Source of the DNA: Zea mays
Taxonomy: Eukaryota; Streptophyta; Magnoliopsida; Poales; Poaceae
Direction of reading: 5' to 3'
Length of the DNA: 64,000 nt
NCBI RefSeq assembly: GCF_902167145.1
Contig: NC_050096.1
Location: 270,404,622 to 270,468,621, forward strand
The stretch's first letter is position 1, and each line of letters starts with the position of its first letter. The position numbers and the translations under genes are program-made. Under the pieces are notes generated by a model. It was not told the origin of the DNA, did not search any database, and worked only from the letters and a program-made list of their open reading frames with translations. Shown piece by piece: positions 46,601 to 55,240 of this stretch.

Positions 46601-46949
46601 GGACAATCAGCGTTGCAGGCTGCAAGAGTCTGCAGACGAAGTGACCCGCCTCACGCAATTGATATCAGCAAAGGATGCCACAATCAAGGGACTCCGAGCT
46701 TCTAAGAAATCCATTGCTCAGGAGTTAGAAGCTGCTCAGCTGGCTGCTAGAGTTGCCGAAGAAACTGCTGTCACTCTCAAAGCTCAGCGTGATAAAGCCA
46801 TGGACAAGGCTATTCGGGCGGGACGAATCTTGATGAGAAGACCCGGCGTAGTTATTCCTGAGGACATAAAAGCCGATGTGAATGCTGCCCCCGATTCTTC
46901 GAATCGCCCTTCTTCGTCGGTTGTTCCTGAGAAAGACATTGGAAAATAG
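43685..46949 (+). CDS. Antisense four-exon gene of Grande (gene23-like)
   Basis: Exons are 43685-45928, 46005-46137, 46220-46407 and 46488-46949. Introns of 76, 82 and 80 nt all have GT-AG ends, and joining them gives one open frame of 1012 residues. Residues 1-30 are basic and Ser/Ala-rich. About 35-240 resemble the 'putative gypsy type transposon' domain PF04195 (LGLPISPFFRGLLDFY, GGQHQLVGGASLEMRRGRK). The middle is acidic with KKKRRRLRR, a possible nuclear signal. Exons 3-4 form a coiled coil (AVLEEKHSRDQAEMAQ). The longer start at 43673 is a GTG, so the ATG at 43685 is chosen. It runs opposite to gag-pol. Function is unknown; dimerisation and nuclear action are inferences. Confidence 0.85.
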
Positions 46950-47119
46950 AGAGACATTTTGCGTGTTATGAGCGCGCGGTTAGCACGATCGAGTATTCGT
47001 TAGAAGATATCGGCTTATCATTCGAATGACATGATTACTCTCTTATTGTATCAGAATTTATTGGTTCGCAAGTTTGTGGTAACGCTGCATGATGATTATG
47101 AAGTTTGTTTTCGGGATAT
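46950..47119 (+). other. 3' flank of antisense gene
   Basis: AT-rich sequence after the stop codon that would hold the 3' UTR and poly(A) region. No canonical AATAAA is obvious. Confidence 0.4.
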
Positions 47120-47688
47120 GGAAGTCATCCCCTGAATTGCATAAGCGCGAGTATGCTGCACCGGCTTAAGCCATCGCTGACTTTTAGCCGATAGCTCCGT
47201 TCGTAGGGCATAGTGGTCACCCCGAGTTAAGTAAGCGTGAGCATGTTGCACCGCCTTAAGTCGTTGCCGACTTAAGTCGATTGCTCCGTTCGTAGGGCAT
47301 AGTGGTCACCCCGAGTTAAGTAAGCGTGAGCATGTTGCACCGCCTTAAGTCGTTGCCGACTTAAGTCGATTGCTCCGTTTGTAGGGCATAGTGGTCACCC
47401 CGAGTTAAGTAAGCGTGAGCATGTTGCACCGCCTTAAGTTGTTGCCGACTTAAGTCGATTGCTCCGTTTGTAGGGCATAGTGGTCACCCCGAGTTAAGTA
47501 AGCGTGAGCATGTTGCACCGCCTTAAGTCGTTGCCGACTTAAGTCGATTGCTCCGTTTGTAGGGCATAGTGGTCACCCCGAGTTAAGTAAGCGTGAGCAT
47601 GTTGCACCGCCTTAAGTCGTTGCCGACTTAAGTCGATTGCTCCGTTTGTAGGGCATAGTGGTCACCCCGAGTTAAGTAAGAATGCAAG
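47120..47688. repeat. 89-bp tandem hairpin array between antisense gene and pol
   Basis: Six units with exact 89-bp spacing; GGGCATAGTGG falls at 47206, 47295, 47384, 47473, 47562 and 47651. Most units carry the perfect hairpin CTTAAGTCG-TTGC-CGACTTAAG (9-bp stem, 4-nt loop); one has a G-T wobble and the first is diverged. It lies between the stop codons of two converging genes. Confidence 0.9.
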
Positions 47689-47788
47689 TCAATCGTAAAT
47701 GAGCCGAGTGTCTTTGAAATCTCTCTTTATTGATGACGTATTTCCATTTTACAGAATACATGGTCGCCCCAGCTGTTTTGAAATACAG

Positions 47789-50700
47789 CTAGGGGTAAAA
47801 CTTTCTGAGGTGCTCTATGTTCCAGGAGTTCCCAATTTCTGTGCCATCCATCTGGGTGAGGCGATACGACCCGGGCCGAGTGACTTCTGCTACTATGAAA
47901 GGCCCTTCCCATAGGGGTGATAACTTGTGTCGTCCCTCCCCCGTTAGAATTCGGCGGAGGACGAGGTCTCCTATTGAAAAGAACCGCTGCCGCACAGCTT
48001 TGTCGTGATAGCGCCTTAGAGTCTGCTGGTACCGTGCTGATTGGATTACTGCATTCAGTCGCTCCTCCTCAAGTACATCAACGTCCTCCAGCCTGGTGGC
48101 CTCGGCTTCTGCTATGCTTTCGAAGATCAATCTTGGCGCCCCAAACTTGAGGTCAGCAGGTAGTACTGCCTCCGATCCATAGACCATGAAGAAAGGAGTG
48201 TTTCCATGCAGGGCTCGGCTAGGTTGGGTTCTTAAGCTCCAAACAACGTAAGGCAGTTCTCTTATCCATTTTCCTGCGTATTTTTCATTCTTATCGAAGA
48301 CCCTTTTCCTGAGTGCCTCCAATATCATTCCGTTGGCTCGCTCAACCTGCCCGTTGGCTCTTGGATGTGCTACAGATGCGTACTTGATCTGAATGCTCTT
48401 TTGCTCGCAGAAGTCAAAGAATTCTGAACTGGTGAAGTTGGATCCCAAGTCAGTGATGATACTGTTTGGTATCCCGAATCTGAATATTATGCCTTGTATG
48501 AATTCCACGGCTTTAGCAGAAGTTAAAGAAGCAATGGGCTTGAACTCTATCCATTTAGTAAATTTGTCAATTGCCACCAATACATGGGTATATCCCCCTT
48601 GAGCTTTCTTGAAAGGTCCAATCATATCCAGTCCCCAGCATGCGAAAGGCCAGGTTACTGGTATGGTCTGCAGCTGCTGTGCTGGCATGTGCTGTTGCCT
48701 TGACAAGTATTGGCAAGCTTCGCATCTCTGAACTAATTCGGCCGCATCGTTCTTCGCCATTGGCCAATAGAATCCTGACCGGAAAACCTTCCCGACTAGT
48801 GTTCTGGATGCTGCATGTATCCCACATTGCCCTGCATGGACTTCCTCCAGAAGTTGTTTCCCGGTGTACGGGAGAACGCACTTCATGAGGATGCCTGACG
48901 CGCCTCTTCTGTACAGTTCCTCCCCAATGAGTGTATAGTGGGCCGACTGCCTGGCGATGCGTTCTGCCGAGTTCTTGTCGTCCGGTTCTTCTTCATTCTT
49001 TATATACTTAATAATCGGTCTTCTCCAGTCATCGGAATCTGACTCGAGTTGATTTATGATGTTGCACTCTTCTGTTCGATCCATTGAGATACTCGGCTGC
49101 AGGATTTCTTGCACGAAGACTCCGGGTGGGACCTGAGTTCGACCGGATCCGAGCTTGGACAGTACATCGGCCGCCGTGTTCCGATCTCTTTCTATATGAT
49201 GAAACTCCAGACCCTCGAATTTATCTTCCAGCTTTCGGACGGTAGCACAGTATTTTCCCATCGAATCACTTGAACAATCCCATTCTTTGTTTATCTGGCT
49301 GATGACTACCAGAGAATCTCCATATACCATCAATCTCTTGACGCCCAGTGATATGGCGATGTTTAATCCGTGTATCAAAGCTTCATACTCGGCTGCATTG
49401 TTAGAGGCCGGGAATAGCAACTGGAGAGCATACTTGAGGTGTTCGCCTCCAGGTGCAGTGAAGAAAATCCCTGCTCCTGCCCCCTGCAGCTTCAGCGAGC
49501 CATCAAAATACATTCGCCATACTTCTGCCGTTTCTGGATTGTCTGGTACTTGCTGTTCTGTCCACTCTGATACGAAATCAACCAGTGCTTGAGTTTTGAT
49601 GGCAGTGCGAGGTCGGAACTCGATATCGTGGGATCCCAACTCGCAAGCCCACTTGGCTATTCGGCCAATGGCTTCCTTGTTGTGAAGAATGTCCCCTATT
49701 GGAAAACCAGTAACTACTATGACTTTGTGGTCGTCAAAGTAGTGACACAGCTTGCGGGCAGTTAGAAGTACTGCATATAATAGCTTCTGAACCTGAGGAT
49801 ACTTTTTCTTCGAGGGGCCTAGAACTTCACTGATGAAGTAAACAGGATGTTGTACCGGATAGGCATGCCCTTCTTCTACTCGCTCGACTACCAACGCGGT
49901 GCTTACCACGTGAGTTGTGCAAGAGATATACAGCAACAAATCTTCAGCTGGTTGGGTCGGCGTAGCTCGCCGGGGTGGTTTCAATACTGGTGGTGTTGTC
50001 AAGAATTTCTTCAGTGCGTCTAGAGCTTCTTGTGCTTCTGAAGTCCATTGAAACTTATCCACCTTCTTGAGTAACTTGTAAAACGGCAAACCTTTTTCTC
50101 CCAGCCTGGATATAAATCTGCTCAGAGCTGCCATACATCCGGTGAGTCGCTGAACCTTCTTTTGTGACCGAGGAGCTTCCATCTTCATGATAGCTTCAAT
50201 CTTATCTGGATTAGCCTCAATTCCCCGGTGGCTGACGATAAACCCGAGCAACTTTCCTGCTGGTACCCCGAAAACACATTTTTCAGGATTGAGCTTCCAC
50301 CTATATCTTCTCAGGCTGTTGAAAACCAGCTGTAAATCCTCGATGAAGTTTTCTGAATTCTCTGTTTTGATCACCACGTCATCTACGTAAGCCTCCACAC
50401 GCTTGCCCCAGTGATCGGCTAAGCATGTTTGAATGGCTCTCTGATAAGTCGCTCCAGCGTTTTTGAGGCCGAACGGCATGGAGGTATAACAGAAAGCACC
50501 AAACGGAGTGATGAACGCCGTTTTCTCCTCGTCTTCCTTTGCCAAACTAATCTGATGATACCCGGAATAGCAATCTAAGAAAGACAGCACAGAACACCCA
50601 GCGGTGGAATCCACCACCTGATCTATCCTCGGGAGCCCGAAGGGATCCTTCGGACAGTGTTTGTTGAGATCAGTATAGTCGACGCACATGCGCCAATCCA

Positions 50701-50974
50701 CTTTATTCTTTTTGAGTACAAGAACAGGGTTGGCTAACCACTCGGGGTGTAATACTTCTCTAATAAATCCAGCCGCGACCAAGCGAGCTAACTCTGCACG
50801 AATGGCCTCTCTCTTGTCGGGCGTGAAACGACGTAGCTTTTGCCGGATCGGCCTCGCCTGAGGATAGACCTTCAATTTGTGCTCGGCCAGTTCTCTTGGG
50901 ACTCCCGGCATATCCGCAGGTTGCCATGCGAATACGTCTCGGTTATCTTGCAGGAACTGGACGAGCGCGCTTTC
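47789..50974 (-). CDS. pol: RT-RNaseH-aRNaseH-integrase of Grande-like element G
   Basis: Open from the codon after the UAG to TAG at 47789. Numbered from the first ATG (50911), it has 1040 residues. RT has CVDYTDLNKHCPKDPFGLPRID and YVDD at about 175-178. Retroviral-type RNase H spans roughly 290-420. Archaeal-type RNase H starts at about 480 with YFDGS and has AAEYEAL, YGDSLVV and RNTAADVL. Integrase has HAGQCGIH...CEAC, GLDMIGPF, IITDLGSNF and NGQVERAN, then SPLWEGPFIVAEV. It makes, degrades and integrates the element's cDNA. All catalytic residues I can identify are present. The upstream ATG is probably not the start; fusion to Gag-protease by readthrough is more likely. Confidence 0.9.
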   Translation of the reverse strand, partial: ESALVQFLQDNRDVFAWQPADMPGVPRELAEHKLKVYPQARPIRQKLRRFTPDKREAIRAELARLVAAGFIREVLHPEWLANPVLVLKKNKVDWRMCVDYTDLNKHCPKDPFGLPRIDQVVDSTAGCSVLSFLDCYSGYHQISLAKEDEEKTAFITPFGAFCYTSMPFGLKNAGATYQRAIQTCLADHWGKRVEAYVDDVVIKTENSENFIEDLQLVFNSLRRYRWKLNPEKCVFGVPAGKLLGFIVSHRGIEANPDKIEAIMKMEAPRSQKKVQRLTGCMAALSRFISRLGEKGLPFYKLLKKVDKFQWTSEAQEALDALKKFLTTPPVLKPPRRATPTQPAEDLLLYISCTTHVVSTALVVERVEEGHAYPVQHPVYFISEVLGPSKKKYPQVQKLLYAVLLTARKLCHYFDDHKVIVVTGFPIGDILHNKEAIGRIAKWACELGSHDIEFRPRTAIKTQALVDFVSEWTEQQVPDNPETAEVWRMYFDGSLKLQGAGAGIFFTAPGGEHLKYALQLLFPASNNAAEYEALIHGLNIAISLGVKRLMVYGDSLVVISQINKEWDCSSDSMGKYCATVRKLEDKFEGLEFHHIERDRNTAADVLSKLGSGRTQVPPGVFVQEILQPSISMDRTEECNIINQLESDSDDWRRPIIKYIKNEEEPDDKNSAERIARQSAHYTLIGEELYRRGASGILMKCVLPYTGKQLLEEVHAGQCGIHAASRTLVGKVFRSGFYWPMAKNDAAELVQRCEACQYLSRQQHMPAQQLQTIPVTWPFACWGLDMIGPFKKAQGGYTHVLVAIDKFTKWIEFKPIASLTSAKAVEFIQGIIFRFGIPNSIITDLGSNFTSSEFFDFCEQKSIQIKYASVAHPRANGQVERANGMILEALRKRVFDKNEKYAGKWIRELPYVVWSLRTQPSRALHGNTPFFMVYGSEAVLPADLKFGAPRLIFESIAEAEATRLEDVDVLEEERLNAVIQSARYQQTLRRYHDKAVRQRFFSIGDLVLRRILTGEGRHKLSPLWEGPFIVAEVTRPGSYRLTQMDGTEIGNSWNIEHLRKFYP

Positions 50975-50977
50975 CTA
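50975..50977 (-). other. In-frame UAG between protease and RT of G (possible readthrough site)
   Basis: AAC-GAC-AAA-TAG-GAA-AGC, with the same frame open on both sides. C has AAA-TAG-GAA at the homologous position (25922-25924). Confidence 0.65.
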
Positions 50978-53800
50978 TTTGTCGTTCAAACTGGAGCTGA
51001 TGATGGCCGTCTTGCGCTCATCAGCGAACCCCAGGTTGATTCGCTTGGTTTCTTCAGTCGGCCGCATAGAGGTCACGGCCTGAGCTTCGTTTGCCGGTAC
51101 TGCAAGGTCCTCCTCAGGCTTAGAGTTCGCCAGTGTAGAAGGAACCGTTGACGGCTTGGTGGTGAGGGCTGCTTGGATGGCCACTCGGAAACATTCTGCG
51201 GCGCCTTGGAAGTCGGCGCGCACAGTTATGATTCCTTGCTGTCCTGGCATCTTCAGTATCATGTATGTATAGTGCGGAATGGCCATGAATTTGGCCAGTC
51301 CCGGCCTCCCGATGATGGCGTTGTACCCGCAGTCGAAGTTTGCCACCTCGAACCTCAGGAACTCGGTTCTGTAGTTCTCCGGAGTTCCGAAGGTGACCGG
51401 CATGTAGATGTGGCCCAGCGGGTATTCCCCTTCCGTTGGCATGATGCCGAAGAAAGGAGTGTCCGACTCGTGGAGCTCTTTGAGGTGAACTCCCAAGCCT
51501 TGGAGTGTTCGGGGGAAGGTGACGTTGATGCTGCTCCCCCCGTCCACTAGTACCTTCTTTACCTGGCTCTCTCGGATCACCGGATCGACGAGGAGCGGGT
51601 ATTTGCCTGGATGGTCGAAGTTGAGCCACTGATCCTCCCGAGTGAAAGTGATCGGGTGCTCCGACCACCGGTATGGGGCGGGAGGGCCGGTGGTCGCCAC
51701 CAGTATCTGGCGGTCGTTGAGCTTTTGTTGTCTTTTGTTCTCCTGCGACCCATGTCCGCCGAAGATGACGTTGACCTCCCTGTCAACGCGTGGGAAGGCT
51801 CCTCCTCCCCCCTCCTCCTGCTGATGGGGCTGTCGTGGTTCATCTGGTCCTCCCCTTGGCGGAGGAGGCGGTAGAGGTTGGAAGGGCCGGCCGTGCCCGA
51901 CGGAGTGCTTGAAGTCCCGGCAGTTACGAAGAGTGTGGCGCATGTCCTTGTGGTACGGGCACTGGGCGTCGAGGATGTCGTCCAGCGTGCGCTCGCCTCC
52001 ACGGGGTCCTCCTCGGGCGCGAGAGGCGGTTGGTCCGGCGGCGTGTACTTCCTCACGAGGCCTCTTCTCCCAGCGTTTGTCGGATGGTTGGTTCGCGTCA
52101 CGTCGTGGTGCTGCTGGTGTAGGCTTTGCTCCCCCGATGAGGTCCTGGGCCCGCTCGTCGGCGGTGATGTAGAGGTCGGCTTCCCGGAACAGCTCCTCGG
52201 AGGTAGTCGGCGCCTTTTGTAGTATGGCTCGGACGAAAGCCGAGTCATTGGATCCTCTGTAGAAGTCCTCGATCACGGCCGCCTCCGTGACCTCGGGGAT
52301 ACGGTTTCTCATGGTCTGGAACCTTTTGAGGTACGACCGGAGAGTCTCGTCCCCCCGGCGCTTGATGGATTTGAGGTCCCATGGTTGCGCTGGCTTGTCA
52401 GAAAGGGACTGGAAGTTGGCGGTGAAATGTCGACTGAAGTCTCCCCAGTCGTCGATGCAGTGTCGGGGTAGATGTCGTAGCCACTGCAGCGCATCTTGCC
52501 CAAGGACAATGGGCAGATACGCGGTCATGACGTCTTCAGATGCCCCGGCAGCCCGAGCAGCGGTGGTGTAGACGGCTAGCCAACCCCCTGGATCCTGCTT
52601 AGGTTCATATTTGTCGACATTGGATACCTTGAAGTTGGGAGGCCATTGAATGGCCCTAAGGCGCGGAGTAAGAGCGGATACTCCGCATGTGTCCTCCTGT
52701 CGTCGGGGACGACGTCTGTCCCAGGGAGGGGAGTGGTGGTTGTGGTTCCTCGACCGTCCCCGGGTGGTACCGCCAGTTGAAGCTGTTACCGACTCAGTCC
52801 TGGTGGCCTGGCTTTGAGTCGGGAAGCCGTGATCTCGGTCATACTCCTCCCGACGGCGAATTTCGTTTTCATGCCGCCGTTCGCGCGAAGCGTTGATAGA
52901 GCTTCGCGCGTCTCGGCGACTGTTGATGGCGTGTCGTAGGTCGTTCGGCGGGTGAGCGAGCGGTAGAAGATGGTTCGCCGCCTGAGTGAATAGTCATCGG
53001 TATCCTTCGGCGTCGGGAGTCCGAGGAAGTCCATCAGCTATCCGAGCTAGTACACCTCCGACTTCGCTTGGCGTGTTCATAGCTCGGGCGAAGTCGGGGT
53101 TCAGGTTGCGCCCGAAGAGCGGATTCTCCCGGCGTTGCCTTGCATCTTGTTCGGCTTGCTCCTGAGTCCGTCGGCAATCACGTCGTCGGGAGTTCCTTCG
53201 TTCTCTGAAGACGCGTTCCTTCGGAGTTTCTCCTATCTCCGAGACCTCGTCTCGCGAGACAGGCTGCTCCGGATCCCGTTCTCCGGCCGCGTGATGTCGT
53301 CGAACGTTCCTGCGTTGGTTCCTCCGTCGGCGGGATTCTCGTTGAGGTGGTTCTTCTCCGGGCGCGATTGGTTCGTCGTCAGAGACGGCGGGCGACTCCA
53401 CTCTCCCGATGAAGAGGACGTCGGGGTAGAATGGTGCTGCTGTCGCGGCGACTTTCTTTCCGTTCTCCTTTGAGGCCGGAGGAACGGAAAGAACGACTTG
53501 CCTTTCCCTGGTCTCCTTCTTCCTCGCGATCCGTGTCCATTCTTTCATCGGGGAAGTAGACAGCGGAGTCTTCCGGGTCAGCGAGCTTCCAGCTCCAGCC
53601 TCTCCGGAGACGATCTTTTTCCGAAGAGCCGGAAGTAGTGGCTTTCCAGCATTTTCGGAGTTCGTTGGAGGAGACTTCTTTTCCGGCAGATCTGCGATGC
53701 GGTGTAGAATTCCCTCTTCATCCGCTACAGATGAGATTGTTCCGAAGCAGAATACAGATCCGGGACGCACGGTGATCTTGCTGTGGAAGGTGACGGCCAT
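50978..53800 (-). pseudogene. gag: Gag-protease of G with one in-frame TGA
   Basis: From MAVTFHSKI at 53800 the frame has an Arg-rich N-terminal region, a TGA at 52994-52996 (CGA to TGA would explain it), and continues in the same frame. Then come the capsid core (WLRHLPRHCIDDWGDFSRHF, TLRSYLKRFQTMRNRIPEVTEA), a Cys-His cluster CPYHKDMRHTLRNC, and a protease with VLVDGGSSINVTF. The stop before RT is the conserved UAG. Except for the single TGA, the ORF of about 940 codons is open, so this is a recently disabled or nearly intact Gag-protease. Confidence 0.85.
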
Positions 53801-53826
53801 TGAGCTAGCTTGGTTCGTCGACACAC

Positions 53827-53844
53827 CCCCTACCTGGCGCGCCA
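53827..53844 (-). promoter_or_regulatory. Primer-binding site of G
   Basis: TGGCGCGCCAGGTAGGGG on the minus strand, two bases after the LTR end; identical to the site of B. Confidence 0.8.
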
Positions 53845-53846
53845 GC

Positions 53847-54476
53847 TGTCGGTGTTTTGGGTCCGACCGCACATCTGGGGTTACCCCTCAAGGTGTTTTT
53901 AGGAGTAGGACGGTGTCAACGACTGTAGCAAAATGGTTCGTGCCGATCGCACGAGGGACAGTGGACAAGATTTGCAGGTTCGGGCCGCTTAGAGATGCGT
54001 AACACCCTACGTCCTGGTGAGTATTCGAGTGTGGTTACAAGAGGGCTCTCTGGATTGAAGGCACAGAGAGTTTACGTGAGTGGCTTAGTAAAAATAGGGT
54101 CGATCGTTCTGAAGGGGTGCCCCCTAGGCCTTATATACTCGACCGTGGGGCAGTACACGTGGATATGATAACAACAAGTAGCTGAAAGGTAGTGAACCTC
54201 TTGAGTTTATCCCTACGTAATCCTCGCCGACTTATCCTTGCATGGCTCCATTGCATGGGGGCCTCAGCGCGGGAAAGTCGGGTCTCTGTTAAGATTTACT
54301 CGTTCGACGTTGTGGGCCGTCCGGGTTTGCTCCAATCCGGTCTTACGTCTTCTCTTCTTTGTTGATTGTCTTTCCCCAGGCCCACGAAAGAACGACCTTA
54401 CAATTTATTGGGCCTTTGGGCCTTTCGGGAGGTCTTTTATTTCTTTAGTGGACCCAGGGGATATCTATCCCCCACA
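53847..54476 (-). repeat. 5' LTR of G
   Basis: 630 bp; the promoter box TATATAAG is at 54130-54137 on the minus strand. Seven transitions separate it from the left LTR. Confidence 0.9.
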
Positions 54477-54481
54477 ATAGA

Positions 54482-55240
54482 CGGAATCTAAAAATTATAA
54501 ACTTAAGCACACACTATAAGCCAGGGTTAGCGTTAGAATTATATTCGAGTCCGAAAGAGAGGGAAAATAAATCAACCAAGAAATAAAGCGGATGGACACG
54601 GTGATTTGTTTTACCGAGGTTCGGTTCCAAAGAACCTAGTCCCTGTTGAGGTGGTCACAAAGACCGGGTCTCTTTCAACCCTTTCCCTCTCTCAAACGGT
54701 CACTTAGACCGAGTGAGCTTTCTCCTTAATCAAACGAGTCACTTAGACCTCACAAGGACCACCACACATTTGGTGTCTCTTGCCTTGATTACAAGTCACT
54801 TGAGAATAAGAATGGGAAGGAAGAAAGCACGATTGCAAAAGCCAAGCGACAAGAGCGACAAATAACACACAGATCACTCTCTCTCTTAAGTCACTAATCA
54901 CTAATGATCACTTGTCTCAATTGTGGAACTTGGAGAGATTGGAAGCTTTGATTGTGTCTTGGAATGGATTGCTAGCTCTTGTATTGAATGTGAAGGATTG
55001 GAGTGCTTGGGTGTTGTGAATGGAGGTGGTTGGGGTTGTATTTATAGCCCTCAACCACTTCCTAGTCGTTGCTTCATTTATGCCAACAGTGGACGGTCTG
55101 CGCCCCTGGTCCGGACGGTCCACTCCTTCACATCAACGACTGAAATCCCAACGGTCAGCAGTAACGGCTATATCAACGGCTATAATGCATTAAATGCGTC
55201 GTCAGATGTCAGATAAAGGCAGTCGCGGACGGTCCACGAG
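54482..55240 (-). repeat. LTR-like sequence of Copia element E (or a solo LTR), truncated by I
   Basis: In minus orientation this ends, across G, at 40160 with CCCCCCTCTAGGCGACTTTCA, the same type of end as the A LTR. A TATAAATA box is at 55039-55046 on the minus strand, with GGACGGTCC palindromes upstream of it (55094-55238). The start is cut by the insertion of I at 55241. Confidence 0.7.

Larger units (their letters stand above)
40189..54476 (-). mobile_element. Complete Grande-like Tat (Ty3/gypsy) element G
   Basis: 14.3 kb, with LTRs of 630 bp and flanks ATAGG / ATAGA, a 5-bp duplication with one change. On the minus strand: PBS, gag-protease, UAG, RT-RNaseH-aRNaseH-integrase. On the plus strand, downstream of pol: a four-exon antisense gene and a small acidic ORF. 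Three sets of hairpin repeats fill the gaps. LTRs differ at 7 of 630 positions, all transitions. Pol is fully open and gag has one in-frame TGA, so this copy is nearly intact. It split the LTR-like sequence of E. Confidence 0.9.
29567..55240 (-). mobile_element. Decayed SIRE-type Copia element E, host of C, F and G
   Basis: E is scattered in three pieces after its passengers are removed. 29567-30509 is the 3' end with the last pol codons. 38448-40159 holds RT and RNase H. 40160-40188 with 54482-55240 is an LTR-like sequence in the same orientation. The LTR end (GGCGACTTTCA) abuts the middle of pol directly, so gag, protease and integrase are missing, either by deletion or because the LTR is a separate insertion. 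Stops in RT-RNase H confirm decay. The right end is cut by element I and the left end by C. Confidence 0.7.

Noticed and set aside
47120..47688. CRISPR-like array
   Set aside because: Regular 89-bp spacing, but the whole unit is repeated with no unique spacers, and the context is a plant retrotransposon.
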